A DNA stretch of 64,000 nt. Source: Pseudomonadales bacterium (lineage in GTDB: Bacteria; Pseudomonadota; Gammaproteobacteria; Pseudomonadales; UBA7239). The position numbers and the translations under genes are program-made. The notes below the pieces were generated by a model. The model made no database searches, was not told the DNA's origin, and worked only from the letters and a program-made list of their open reading frames with translations. The stretch covers positions 1-64,000 of the forward strand of contig JANQLY010000006.1 in the NCBI GenBank assembly GCA_028280345.1, read 5' to 3'. Positions 27,305 to 35,821 of the stretch are shown piece by piece; within the stretch, counting starts at the first letter, position 1; each line of letters starts with the position of its first letter.

Positions 27305-28495
27305 ATGGATATATCCTATACTCCTGAACAACAGGCACTCAAAGATCGCCTCTCAGCCTATTTCAAAGACTTTATTACCCCGGACCTTGTCGAAGAAAAG
27401 AAAAACCCGGAAATGTTTGAAGGCGGTGGCCCGGTATTTCGACAAAAAATGCAGCAGTTGTCTGCGGATGGTTTGCTCGGTCTTGGCTGGCCCGTAGAAC
27501 TTGGCGGCGAGGGTATTGGCCCGGTGGAGCAGCACATTTTTACCGAAGAAGTCATGAGCTCAGGTTTCCCCTATCCATTTCTTACTGTCGATACGGTCGG
27601 CCCAATGCTTGCACAGAACGGTAACGACTTCCTGCGCGATACTGTGGTTAAGGATATTTTGAAAGGCGAAGTGATCATTGCTGTAGGTTACTCAGAACCC
27701 GGTGCCGGTACCGACCTCGCAAGTTTGAAAACCCGCGCTGATCGCGATGAGGAGAGCGGCGACTGGATTATCAACGGCCAAAAAATCTGGACCAGCCTCG
27801 GACACTTTGCCGACTATATCTGGCTCGCGGCTCGCACCAACCAGAGCCCCGACATTAAAAAGCACAAGGGCATTACCATGTTTCTTGTGCCCACTTCACT
27901 TGAAGGTTTTTCTCATACGCCGATTCACACCATGGGCATTCGCACTAACGCCACCTACTACCAGGATATTCGCCTGCCGGATAAATACCGCGTCGGTGAA
28001 ATTGATGGTGGCTGGCAATTAATTACCGGCCAGCTTAACCGCGAGCGTTTATCGATTGTTAACCCGGGGATGATTACCGGTGTATTTGAACAGGTTTGCC
28101 AGTGGTGCGCAAACACCAATGACAGTCATGGCGAACCCGTTATCAAAACCCAATGGGTCAAGGAGAATCTCGCCAAAGTGCATACCGGACTCGAAACATT
28201 AAAAATGCTGTGCTGGAAACAGGCCTGGGCGATGCAAAATGGCAACCCGGATATGGCTGACGCTTCAGCAGCCAAGGTATATGGCAGTGAGTTTTTTGTT
28301 GAAGCCTGGCGTTTAATGCTTGAAGTCATGGGTCAGGCCGGCACTCTCGGTGAAGATTCTGAAGGTGCTATTTTACGCGGCGTACTCGAAAAACGTTATC
28401 GCGTCGGCTCCACCCTGACCTTCGGTGGCGGCACCAATGAAATTCAACGTGAAATTGTCGCAGCAGCCGGACTCTGGCTGCCGCGCGCACGCTAA
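27305..28495 (+). CDS. Acyl-CoA dehydrogenase, alpha-type subunit
   Basis: FAD-dependent acyl-CoA dehydrogenase of 396 residues. It contains LGWPVELGGEGIGPVEQHIF, the flavin/substrate segment VGYSEPGAGTDLASLKTRAD, NGQKIWTSLGHFAD and the C-terminal FGGGTNEIQREIVA motif. A dehydrogenase gene of a different subclass follows 17 bases later. Paired genes of this kind encode heteromeric (alpha2beta2) dehydrogenases in actinobacterial and proteobacterial steroid side-chain breakdown. I infer the same quaternary structure here. GAGG precedes ATG 27305. Substrate chain is unknown, but the pairing argues for a bulky acyl-CoA. Confidence 0.92.
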   Translation: MDISYTPEQQALKDRLSAYFKDFITPDLVEEKKNPEMFEGGGPVFRQKMQQLSADGLLGLGWPVELGGEGIGPVEQHIFTEEVMSSGFPYPFLTVDTVGPMLAQNGNDFLRDTVVKDILKGEVIIAVGYSEPGAGTDLASLKTRADRDEESGDWIINGQKIWTSLGHFADYIWLAARTNQSPDIKKHKGITMFLVPTSLEGFSHTPIHTMGIRTNATYYQDIRLPDKYRVGEIDGGWQLITGQLNRERLSIVNPGMITGVFEQVCQWCANTNDSHGEPVIKTQWVKENLAKVHTGLETLKMLCWKQAWAMQNGNPDMADASAAKVYGSEFFVEAWRLMLEVMGQAGTLGEDSEGAILRGVLEKRYRVGSTLTFGGGTNEIQREIVAAAGLWLPRAR

Positions 28496-28512
28496 CAGCG
28501 GAGGTAGTTACG

Positions 28513-29634
28513 ATGGATTTTTCCTATTCAGAATCACACGGTGATATCAAAAATCTCGCCAGCGAAATCCTCGGTGATCACGCTGATCCGGAACGCCTGA
28601 AAAAACTCGAAGCTAATGGCCCCTATTTTGATGCAGAGCTATGGCACAAACTGGTAGAAAGCGGTATTCACTCTGCTTCGTTCCCCACAGCTTTAGGCGG
28701 TATGGGCATGGACTATAATGCCACAACCCTTGTCGCAGAAGTCATCGGCCAGACGGTTGTATCGATTCCCTATATTCCCTGCATTATTTCCACCGCCATG
28801 CCGCTGATAAACAGCGCCCTGAACAATAAGGCAGTATTAAATAAACTGCAGGGTATTACATCCGGCGAACAACTAATAACAACCGCTTTTATTGAGCCGG
28901 GTAATGAAGCCCCTCTCGACCCGCGTACCGAGGCAAGCCCGCAAGGTGACAGCTGGGTGGTGAACGGCAACAAACACTGTGTACCCTACGCTGCCGATGC
29001 AAGTAGTTTAATGGTGACTGCAGTTAATAATGGCCAGTTGTGGGTCGGCCTCGTAGACACACAACAAAATGGCGTAAGCTGTGTCGCTCAGCGTTGTACC
29101 GCTAACGAACCGCAGTATCAGGTTAGCCTTAACCAAGCTACAGCAACCTGTGTTGCCGAAGGCGATGCCGCACACGCCCTGATTGAACAATCGGTAGCAA
29201 TGACAAGCGCTGCTTATTGTGCAATGGCCGTCGGCTGTGCAGATAAAATGACACGTATATCAGGGGAATACACCAGCCAACGTGAACAGTTTGGCGTAGC
29301 CATTGCCACCTTTCAGGCTGTTGCCCACCGTCTCGCAGATTGTTATATCGATAACGAGTGCCTGAAGATTATCACCCTCAAAGCCACCAGTGATGTGAAT
29401 AATGGCGACTATAGTAACGACAGCATTTTGATGGCGAAGGCCTGGTGTGGTGATGTTTTGCACCGCGTCAGTCATGCAGCCCAACATGTGCATGGCGGTA
29501 TGGGCATTGATCGCGACTACCATTTGTTTCGCTACTGCCTGTGGGCCAAACAACTGGAACTGACACTGGGCAATTCAAAACAGCAAATTGCCGCACTGGC
29601 TGATCGTATTGAGGCAAGATATCTGACAGCATAA
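28513..29634 (+). CDS. Acyl-CoA dehydrogenase, beta-type subunit
   Basis: Second acyl-CoA dehydrogenase-family protein, 373 residues, more divergent than its neighbour. It keeps FPTALGGMGMDYNATTLVAE, a weakly conserved mid-domain, the REQFGVAIATFQAVAHRLAD helix and HVHGGMGIDRDYHLFRY. The strongly conserved flavin-binding segment of the first gene is degenerate (AFIEPGNEAPLDPRTEAS), as often seen in the partner chain of heteromeric dehydrogenases. GGAGG lies before ATG 28513. The 17-base spacing from the alpha-type gene supports co-translation and complex formation. Confidence 0.88.
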   Translation: MDFSYSESHGDIKNLASEILGDHADPERLKKLEANGPYFDAELWHKLVESGIHSASFPTALGGMGMDYNATTLVAEVIGQTVVSIPYIPCIISTAMPLINSALNNKAVLNKLQGITSGEQLITTAFIEPGNEAPLDPRTEASPQGDSWVVNGNKHCVPYAADASSLMVTAVNNGQLWVGLVDTQQNGVSCVAQRCTANEPQYQVSLNQATATCVAEGDAAHALIEQSVAMTSAAYCAMAVGCADKMTRISGEYTSQREQFGVAIATFQAVAHRLADCYIDNECLKIITLKATSDVNNGDYSNDSILMAKAWCGDVLHRVSHAAQHVHGGMGIDRDYHLFRYCLWAKQLELTLGNSKQQIAALADRIEARYLTA

Positions 29635-29647
29635 CCTGTTAGAACAC

Positions 29648-29815
29648 AAAGACAACTGATTGAGGTAATCCACGGATTGCTTCAAGCAGGCCGGATTTTT
29701 TTGTGCGAGCGAGAAAGCACCGCACGGAAAACCGGAGTTTACACAGAGTAAATGAGGATTTGAGTACGGAGCTGACGAAGCTCTCACAACAAAAGACAAC
29801 TGATTGAGGTAATCC
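29648..29815. repeat. 24-bp direct repeats flanking a structured insert
   Basis: Identical 24-bp sequences (containing GACAACTGATTGAGGTAATC) lie at 29648-29671 and 29792-29815, separated by 120 bases. The second copy carries the GAGG ribosome site of the following ligase. The intervening DNA contains short inverted pairs: GTGCG/CGCAC, TTTAC/GTAAA and GAGCT/AGCTC. This suggests a folded RNA or a small inserted element flanked by a duplicated ribosome-site region. It fills most of the 183 bases between the dehydrogenase and ligase genes. Confidence 0.75.
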
Positions 29816-29817
29816 GT

Positions 29818-31488
29818 ATGGAATTCAATGCTGCCGACCTGATAGAACGCGTCGCAAAAAACGTCCCCGACCGCGAAGCCGTTATATGCGGCGAGCGTCG
29901 CGCTACCTATAAACACTTCGATGAAAAGTCACGCCAGTTTGCACGCTACCTGTTAAGTAGTGGCATCAACAAAGGTGATCATGTGGGTATTTATGCTTAC
30001 AACAGCATCGAATGGATTGAAGCCATGTTGGGTTGTTACAAAATTGGCGCGGTACCAATCAATATCAACTATCGCTATGTTGAAGAAGAACTTGTCTATA
30101 TCTTTAAGGACGCCGACCTTAAGGGCGTGGTTTACGATGTGGAGTTCTCTGCAAATATCAACCTTATCCGCGACCGCCTGCCGTTGCTAAAAACGTTTGT
30201 CTATATTGATAACGCCAATGAAGCCGCTGACTTTCCTGCGGTTGAAGGCGCTGTCAGTTTTGTCGATGCCTGTGCAACGGATGCCGAGGTTACTTTCCCA
30301 ACCCGCAGCGCAGATGATCACTACACACTGTATACCGGTGGCACAACAGGTTTTCCAAAAGGTTGCGTCTGGCGCCAAGGCGATGCCGTTATGGTATTTG
30401 GTGGCGGCATCGATATGTACACCCAGGAGCCGATTGCAACACCGGAGGAGATGGCAGATCGCTGCCTGAACCCGGAGCACTTTGCCCCCAAATCACTCAA
30501 TATGGCGCCGCTGATGCACGGTGCCGCACAGTGGGGAATTTTACGTGCGATCTTTGAAGGCGGCACCGTTGTGCTACTTGCAAAAAAATCTTTTGATCCC
30601 CATGAAGTGTGGCAGCAGGTACAGAAAGAGCAAGTCAACGTGATTATGGTGACTGGCGATGCCATGGCAAAGCCATTGATGGATGCCTACGAGGAACAGG
30701 CAGAGACAGGCACACCCTACGACGGCTCTACCCTGCTTGCGTTTGCCAGTACATCGGCGGTGTTTTCTCCTTCACTTAAAGACAAATACGTTGAATCATT
30801 TCCGAACTGTGTGATTACCGACAATATCGGTTCTTCCGAAAGTGGTTTTACCGGCACTACCGTACACGAAAAAGGCAAGGCCGAAACCAATGCCGGTGGC
30901 CCGCGTGTTACACCGGCCAAACACGTCGTGGTACTCGACGAGGAGTTCAACGAAATTCCGGCAGGTGACGAACGTATTGGTCAACTGGCCAAGGGCGGCT
31001 ATATTCCACTGTCCTATTACAACGACGAGAAGAAATCCGCAGAGACGTTTATCACCGCTCCAAATGGCAACCGCTATGTGATTCCCGGTGATATGGCGCG
31101 TCATAATGCCGATGGCACTATCACCATGCTCGGCCGAGGCTCCCTGTGCATCAACTCCGGCGGCGAAAAAATTTACCCGGAAGAGGTGGAAGCTGCGGTT
31201 AAATCCCATCCGGATGTACTCGATTGCCTCGTTGCCGGCACTCCGGACGAGCGCTTTGGCAGCTGTGTCACCGCACTGGTGCAGTTGCGCGAAGGTGCTA
31301 GTGAGCCGACAACAGAGTCGATCCACGAAGCTTGCGCAAGCCATATTGCACGCTACAAAGTGCCGCGCCGCATCTACTACCTGGATATGATAAAACGCGC
31401 TCCAAGCGGTAAAGCCGATTACAAATGGGCCAAAGCTGAAGCTATGCGCCTATATGAAGAGAATGCCGAAGAGAGCGAAACCGCCTGA
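29818..31488 (+). CDS. Acyl-CoA synthetase (AMP-binding) 2, FadD17/19-like
   Basis: ANL-superfamily ligase of 556 residues with ATP motif LYTGGTTGFPKGCVWRQ, in which TGGTTG replaces the usual TSGTTG. From memory this variant is typical of a branch including actinobacterial steroid side-chain ligases of the FadD17/FadD19 type. Further motifs are NIGSSESGFTGT, IPGDMARHNADGTITMLGRG, INSGGEKIYPEEVE and the catalytic Lys end RAPSGKADYKWAK. It should make a CoA thioester that the upstream paired dehydrogenases can oxidise. The ribosome site lies in the second copy of a 24-bp direct repeat. The steroid-type assignment is tentative; the ligase assignment is firm. Confidence 0.9.
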   Translation: MEFNAADLIERVAKNVPDREAVICGERRATYKHFDEKSRQFARYLLSSGINKGDHVGIYAYNSIEWIEAMLGCYKIGAVPININYRYVEEELVYIFKDADLKGVVYDVEFSANINLIRDRLPLLKTFVYIDNANEAADFPAVEGAVSFVDACATDAEVTFPTRSADDHYTLYTGGTTGFPKGCVWRQGDAVMVFGGGIDMYTQEPIATPEEMADRCLNPEHFAPKSLNMAPLMHGAAQWGILRAIFEGGTVVLLAKKSFDPHEVWQQVQKEQVNVIMVTGDAMAKPLMDAYEEQAETGTPYDGSTLLAFASTSAVFSPSLKDKYVESFPNCVITDNIGSSESGFTGTTVHEKGKAETNAGGPRVTPAKHVVVLDEEFNEIPAGDERIGQLAKGGYIPLSYYNDEKKSAETFITAPNGNRYVIPGDMARHNADGTITMLGRGSLCINSGGEKIYPEEVEAAVKSHPDVLDCLVAGTPDERFGSCVTALVQLREGASEPTTESIHEACASHIARYKVPRRIYYLDMIKRAPSGKADYKWAKAEAMRLYEENAEESETA

Positions 31489-31622
31489 TTTCCCATAGAC
31501 GGTTCCCCTTGGCGTAACGATTCGTTACACTCAGGGCATAACTTTCGGCAAAGCTAAAAAGTTCTGCCGCTATAACCTGCACAGCAGTACATAAGGGGGG
31601 ACAGTATGGGGGTATCTGGCTG

Positions 31623-32228
31623 ATGAATATTAGTGCATTTGTCGACCGATTTGTTCCCGGCAGTATTAAGGAAAGCCCAAACCCCCATATCCGTGTACGT
31701 GCCCGTGTACTCGCCGGACTTTATATCTCTTGCTTCGTTATTGGTTTTGCCATGCTTGCACTGTTTGGCACTCTGACCTTGATTACAGATAGAAATGTTA
31801 CTAATGGCCTGATCGCCAGCGTCGTCGTCACTTTTATTATAATGATGCAGCTTTATCTGTTTTATAAGGCTGCCAACGTACCGATTTCTGCCATTATATT
31901 TTCCATGACTTTCTTTGGCTCAACTTTTGGCGCAGTGATTGTGAGTGGCGGCTGGCACTCTCCGGTGCTGTTACTGTTTTTTTGCAGTCCGGTAGTTTCT
32001 TTTTTGGTTGGTGGTCGCGGCGAAGGGTTTTATATGACCTGTCTGATGCTAGTCTGCGGCGTCTCTCTTATGATCAGCCACCACTTAAACTTCCAGGCAC
32101 TGCAGATTATTCAGGAAGAAAACATGGAAATTGCACGGCTGTTTATCTGGATTATCTCTGTTAACCTTCTCGCCAGCTGCCTCGCCGTCTACGACACCCT
32201 GCTGGAAAGTTATAATCGACATCGATAA
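31623..32228 (+). CDS. Six-helix membrane protein of unknown function
   Basis: Unrecognised protein of 201 residues. About six hydrophobic helices are visible (for example GLYISCFVIGFAMLALFGTL, LIASVVVTFIIMMQLYLFY, AIIFSMTFFGSTFGAVIV, VLLLFFCSPVVSFLVGG and LFIWIISVNLLASCLAVYDT), after a short charged N-terminus. The pattern resembles the membrane input domains seen in front of kinases and GGDEF proteins in marine gammaproteobacteria. Here, however, the protein ends about 10 residues after the last helix, with no output domain. It lies 134 bases after the ligase and 11 bases before the 5-alpha-reductase homologue, so it is likely in the same operon. GGGGG precedes ATG 31623. Confidence 0.65.
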   Translation: MNISAFVDRFVPGSIKESPNPHIRVRARVLAGLYISCFVIGFAMLALFGTLTLITDRNVTNGLIASVVVTFIIMMQLYLFYKAANVPISAIIFSMTFFGSTFGAVIVSGGWHSPVLLLFFCSPVVSFLVGGRGEGFYMTCLMLVCGVSLMISHHLNFQALQIIQEENMEIARLFIWIISVNLLASCLAVYDTLLESYNRHR

Positions 32229-32239
32229 CTAAAACAAAT

Positions 32240-33034
32240 ATGGAATTTATTAACACACTGCTAACGCTGGATATTGAACGTTACAACACGTTTATTCTTT
32301 ATTGGGGCTCGTTAAGCATTATCTCTGCCATCGCCATCCATTTCACACAACTGTTACCGTTAAGTAGCCGTGCTGATAATTCAGCTCTCAGCTTTCTTGG
32401 CAATATCGACAAACGCACTGGCTGGATTATTATGGAAATCCCGGTATTGCTTGTTGTGATCTATTTTTATGCCGCCACTGATGCACCGATGAATGCCTCT
32501 GTAGTTATTGTCGGCGCATTTGTTTTTCACTATATCAATCGTGCACTGATCTTTCCCTACCGCATCAAGGCCAAGGGAAAAACTATGCCAGTCAGCATGA
32601 TGCTATCTTCGATGACGTTTTATATCATCAACGGTTATCTGATCGGCTATTACTTTGGTGCACTAAAAAGCTATCCGGTCGAATGGTTATGGGATCCGCG
32701 TTTTTTGCTCGGCCTCGGGCTATTCCTGTTTGGCTTTTATATCAATGTCACATCTGACAACATTCTTATTAACCTACGCAAACCCGGTGAAACCGGTTAT
32801 AAAATCCCCCACGGGGGCTTTTTTAAATATGTCTCATGCCCAAACTATTTTGGTGAAGTGATCGAATGGATCGGTTTTGCCATTATGTCCTGGTCTCTAC
32901 CTGGTGCAATTTATGCCATATGGGTCGCCCTGCCGCTAATTGCACAGGGCATGGCCGCACATCGCTGGTATCTGGAAAAATTTGGCAATGACTACCCGGC
33001 TGAACGCAAAGCCGTTATCCCAAAGCTTTTATAA
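32240..33034 (+). CDS. Steroid 5-alpha-reductase family protein (SRD5A/DET2-like)
   Basis: Integral membrane protein of 264 residues with the whole 3-oxo-5-alpha-steroid 4-dehydrogenase layout: about seven hydrophobic helices and a C-terminal NADPH-binding block. This block covers residues 172-214 and includes SDNILINLRKPGETGYKIP, HGGFFKYVSCPNYFGEVIEW and IGFA, close to human SRD5A1/2 and to a crystallised proteobacterial homologue. The Glu of the N-terminal active-site motif is present (E66 in GWIIMEIPVL), and the HY pair is at 97-98. A Met stands where human enzymes have Gln. It should saturate the C4-C5 double bond of a 3-oxo-4-ene or similar enone. It is last in the plus arm. Confidence 0.88.
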   Translation: MEFINTLLTLDIERYNTFILYWGSLSIISAIAIHFTQLLPLSSRADNSALSFLGNIDKRTGWIIMEIPVLLVVIYFYAATDAPMNASVVIVGAFVFHYINRALIFPYRIKAKGKTMPVSMMLSSMTFYIINGYLIGYYFGALKSYPVEWLWDPRFLLGLGLFLFGFYINVTSDNILINLRKPGETGYKIPHGGFFKYVSCPNYFGEVIEWIGFAIMSWSLPGAIYAIWVALPLIAQGMAAHRWYLEKFGNDYPAERKAVIPKLL

Positions 33035-33045
33035 GATATTCAGAT

Positions 33046-34893
33046 TTATAAATGCCCGTCTTCACAGTTTTCCACACCGGGATCGACCACTACAAAGCCG
33101 TCCGGACAAGTGGCACCACCCCATTCAATATCAGTCAGTGATGCACCGGTAAAATCTGCATTGGTGAGGTTCGAGTCAGTAAAATCTACCCGCACCAGTG
33201 TCGAGAATCTGAAATTCGTTGAAGATAAATCTACAGCGTCAAAAATCACATCGGTGTGAACCTGCGTAAAACGCCAATCCGGGTTGCCAACAATATTCTG
33301 AAAAGTGACATTGGTCAGTCGGCTATAGTGGCTGGTAGTACCTGCACCAAATACAATTCCATCAAAAGTAGTATCTCGTACATTACCATTAAGAAAATCA
33401 AAACTGGTTCCAGCATTAATGATGACGCCGACAAATCTGACATTGCGCAAGTCAGCATTAAAATGGGAGTTGCTTAAATTTGAGTTTTCAAACAATACAT
33501 CAACCAACTCCGCCCCATTAAAATCCATATTCGACGCTTCACCGTTATGCAGTGACGCATTGTTGAAATTAATAAAGTTCACATTGCTGAGTTTTGCTAT
33601 GGAAAAGTCCAGATCATCGATTGCTGTATCAATATCAAAACCACAATCGGTAAAAACAACATTGATCAAATCTGCGCGCCGAAATGACACATCGGTTAAT
33701 TCTGACTCCGTAAACGTCGCCCAATTAATAATTGAATTTTCAAATGTAGAACGATCCAGTTCCGAGTACTCAAACCTCACCTTATGCGCCTGTGTATATT
33801 TAAAATTCACATCGTGTAGAATTCCATCAAGAAAAGCCGTTTCAAAAAAAACGCCCTCAAAGGTTGAATTATTAAGATCGTTCTCTATATAAGGTATATC
33901 AAGAAATTTGTCGGTTCCGTAACGGGAAATCAAAGCTGTCGAGGTACTCGAAAAGTTTACAGTATCACCATAGATATAAGTCACACCACCGCTACCATCT
34001 CTTTGCCACCCCGCCGGCAAGTTTCCAGCCGGAATAGTGCCATTGAGTTTGGCAATGGAAGACCCTGTCAACGTAGCTGTTGAAAGATTAAACGGCACAC
34101 TCATATCAAGGTTTGACCACAGCACATTGGTAGCATTGATACTGGCCAAATTTGGCGGGGTACTTCCCCAGTAAACACCATCCCAGACAGAGCCGGTAAA
34201 ATCAGTATTGCTAAAATCTGCACCTTCCACATTAACGTTCACAAAAACAGTGTTGGAAAAATCCACTCCGCTGAATTCCGCATTACTGAAATCCGCATTG
34301 TTGAACACGAGATTGCTGTAATCCGTTTCCCCAGGCTCCAACACATCTTTGTCTACATTGCTAAAATCCACTGCCCCGCCAGCACAGATATCTGCTGTGG
34401 GTAACCATTTACCAGAGTCTCCTTCGCACACTGCTTTGACAATATCATCGTAGCCTGCTGCCGTACGACCACCAAGCGCCAGTGCATTATTAGTAGTTAG
34501 CGCCAGATTTGCCTGATAAGCATAGGGAGCTGCTGCAATACGGGTGCGTGGTGACAGTGCTTCACCATTGACCACCAACTCCAGATAGATTTCAGAGGCA
34601 TTCCATAAATCGATATCCCATTCACTATCTCCACCGGTTTTTACTTGTGTACCAACCAAAAAGGAATAAACCCCGTCATTTACAGTTACACCATTATGAT
34701 CTTCCTGGTACTTCAACACACCACTGTTCAGTGAATCCCATATCCTGACCTGGAAGTTAACGTTGCCATCAACTGGCACACCGACATCATCCAGCAAACG
34801 CCCCTGATAGTTCATCGGACCGATTGCAGCACAAACACTCTGCATCATTAAAATAACTATTAATCCTGCCAAGCCGGCTTTAAGCTTTCCCAT
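33046..34893 (-). CDS. Secreted pentapeptide-repeat protein
   Basis: Protein of 615 residues with a signal peptide (LAGLIVILMMQSVCAAIG). Residues about 25-145 match the MNYQGRLLDDVG...PYAYQA domain common at the start of secreted structural proteins. Most of the rest is pentapeptide repeats of the A(D/N)FSN kind, for example FNNADFSNAEFSGVDFSNTV and STNFRFSTLVRVDFTDSNLT, predicted to form a square right-handed beta-helix. A cysteine pair lies near the C-terminus (CPDG...ENCEDGHL). GGGAGAG precedes ATG 34893. It ends 11 bases from the convergent 5-alpha-reductase gene. A surface or extracellular structural role is likely but unproven. Confidence 0.82.
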   Translation of the reverse strand: MGKLKAGLAGLIVILMMQSVCAAIGPMNYQGRLLDDVGVPVDGNVNFQVRIWDSLNSGVLKYQEDHNGVTVNDGVYSFLVGTQVKTGGDSEWDIDLWNASEIYLELVVNGEALSPRTRIAAAPYAYQANLALTTNNALALGGRTAAGYDDIVKAVCEGDSGKWLPTADICAGGAVDFSNVDKDVLEPGETDYSNLVFNNADFSNAEFSGVDFSNTVFVNVNVEGADFSNTDFTGSVWDGVYWGSTPPNLASINATNVLWSNLDMSVPFNLSTATLTGSSIAKLNGTIPAGNLPAGWQRDGSGGVTYIYGDTVNFSSTSTALISRYGTDKFLDIPYIENDLNNSTFEGVFFETAFLDGILHDVNFKYTQAHKVRFEYSELDRSTFENSIINWATFTESELTDVSFRRADLINVVFTDCGFDIDTAIDDLDFSIAKLSNVNFINFNNASLHNGEASNMDFNGAELVDVLFENSNLSNSHFNADLRNVRFVGVIINAGTSFDFLNGNVRDTTFDGIVFGAGTTSHYSRLTNVTFQNIVGNPDWRFTQVHTDVIFDAVDLSSTNFRFSTLVRVDFTDSNLTNADFTGASLTDIEWGGATCPDGFVVVDPGVENCEDGHL

Positions 34894-35260
34894 GATACGC
34901 TCTCCCGTGTTATCAGCTGTTTTATACGCGCTGGATATACCAACCCTTGTTTCTTCCTCTACGCTTCCGTCATTACATCTATCGTTTTATTATCTTATCG
35001 TCATCGTCGGCTTACAGCATACAACCTGAATATGGCGATGAATATTACCATTATTATACTGCCAAGCTAGCGAGTTTAACGTTTTCTGCCCGGTAGAAAC
35101 AAGCACAAACCGCAGATTCAAGGTCATATTAATGAAAAGATGCGCTATCAAATCCGGTGCTGTTATGGCCCTCTCAAGCCTTTGAATATTTTGCATTCCG
35201 GCCCCGCTTGCCTGACAATAGCTCACAACACGCACCCCGGCAACTAACACAGGATCCTCC
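34894..35260. other. Intergenic region without recognisable gene
   Basis: 367 bases between the divergent pentapeptide-repeat and SRPBCC genes. A minus-strand open frame of 90 codons exists (34990-35262), but it has no ribosome site, a composition unlike its neighbours and no recognisable motif. The region presumably carries the two divergent promoters. I see no convincing palindrome, terminator or RNA gene. Confidence 0.5.
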
Positions 35261-35719
35261 ATGATCAGCGATGATACGGTAAGCTCTGACGAAATTCTGA
35301 TTAACGCCCCTGCTGAAGTCGTATGGCAGGTACTCGTGGATTTTGAAAACTATGGACAGTGGAATAAATTCTGCCCGGAAATCAAAACCCGGCTGGAGAT
35401 CGGTGCCGCCGTCGAAATGATGTGCGATCTTGGCCACGGTCTGCAACAGCAGGTGGAATACATGACGCTTATTGAACCAAACCGCGCTATTGCCTGGGGC
35501 ATGGAGAATAAACCTGGTGATCCGATCCATGCAGTAAGAACCCAACGCCTCACACCGATAGACGAATATAGCTGTACCTATATTTCTATTGACGAGTTTA
35601 GCGGTGAAGCTATAGCAGACATGCTCAAAGGCTTCGGCAAAAATATTGAGGACGGCTTTAATCTCTGCGCCAACGGCCTCAAACTACAAGCTGAAAAACT
35701 CTATAAAGAAGCTCTATAA
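35261..35719 (+). CDS. SRPBCC family protein
   Basis: Protein of 152 residues with the START/polyketide-cyclase-like fold. The N-terminal strand ends in the family-typical NAPAEVVWQVLVDFENYGQW followed by NKFCP, and a C-terminal helix (GFNLCANGLKLQAEKLYKEA) closes the pocket. No catalytic residues are evident; these proteins usually bind a hydrophobic ligand. It lies about 100 bases upstream of the MMPL exporter in the same direction. It might handle the same lipid-like molecule, which is inference from position. ATG 35261 has AGGA ten bases upstream. Confidence 0.8.
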   Translation: MISDDTVSSDEILINAPAEVVWQVLVDFENYGQWNKFCPEIKTRLEIGAAVEMMCDLGHGLQQQVEYMTLIEPNRAIAWGMENKPGDPIHAVRTQRLTPIDEYSCTYISIDEFSGEAIADMLKGFGKNIEDGFNLCANGLKLQAEKLYKEAL

Positions 35720-35821
35720 AAACACTGATCAACACCAAACCAGGTAAGTTCCGTATAGCAAAAGCCCCACCCTTGCTCCAGGATAACGCACTTTTAATCC
35801 TGTCATGCAGTCGGGCTTATC

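Noticed and set aside
29575..29916. Minus-strand frame across the 24-bp repeats
   Set aside because: It spans the ends of two well-supported plus-strand genes and the repeat insert; no protein features.
34990..35262. Minus-strand frame of 90 codons upstream of the SRPBCC gene
   Set aside because: No ribosome site, no motif and atypical composition; it overlaps the likely promoter of the divergent gene.
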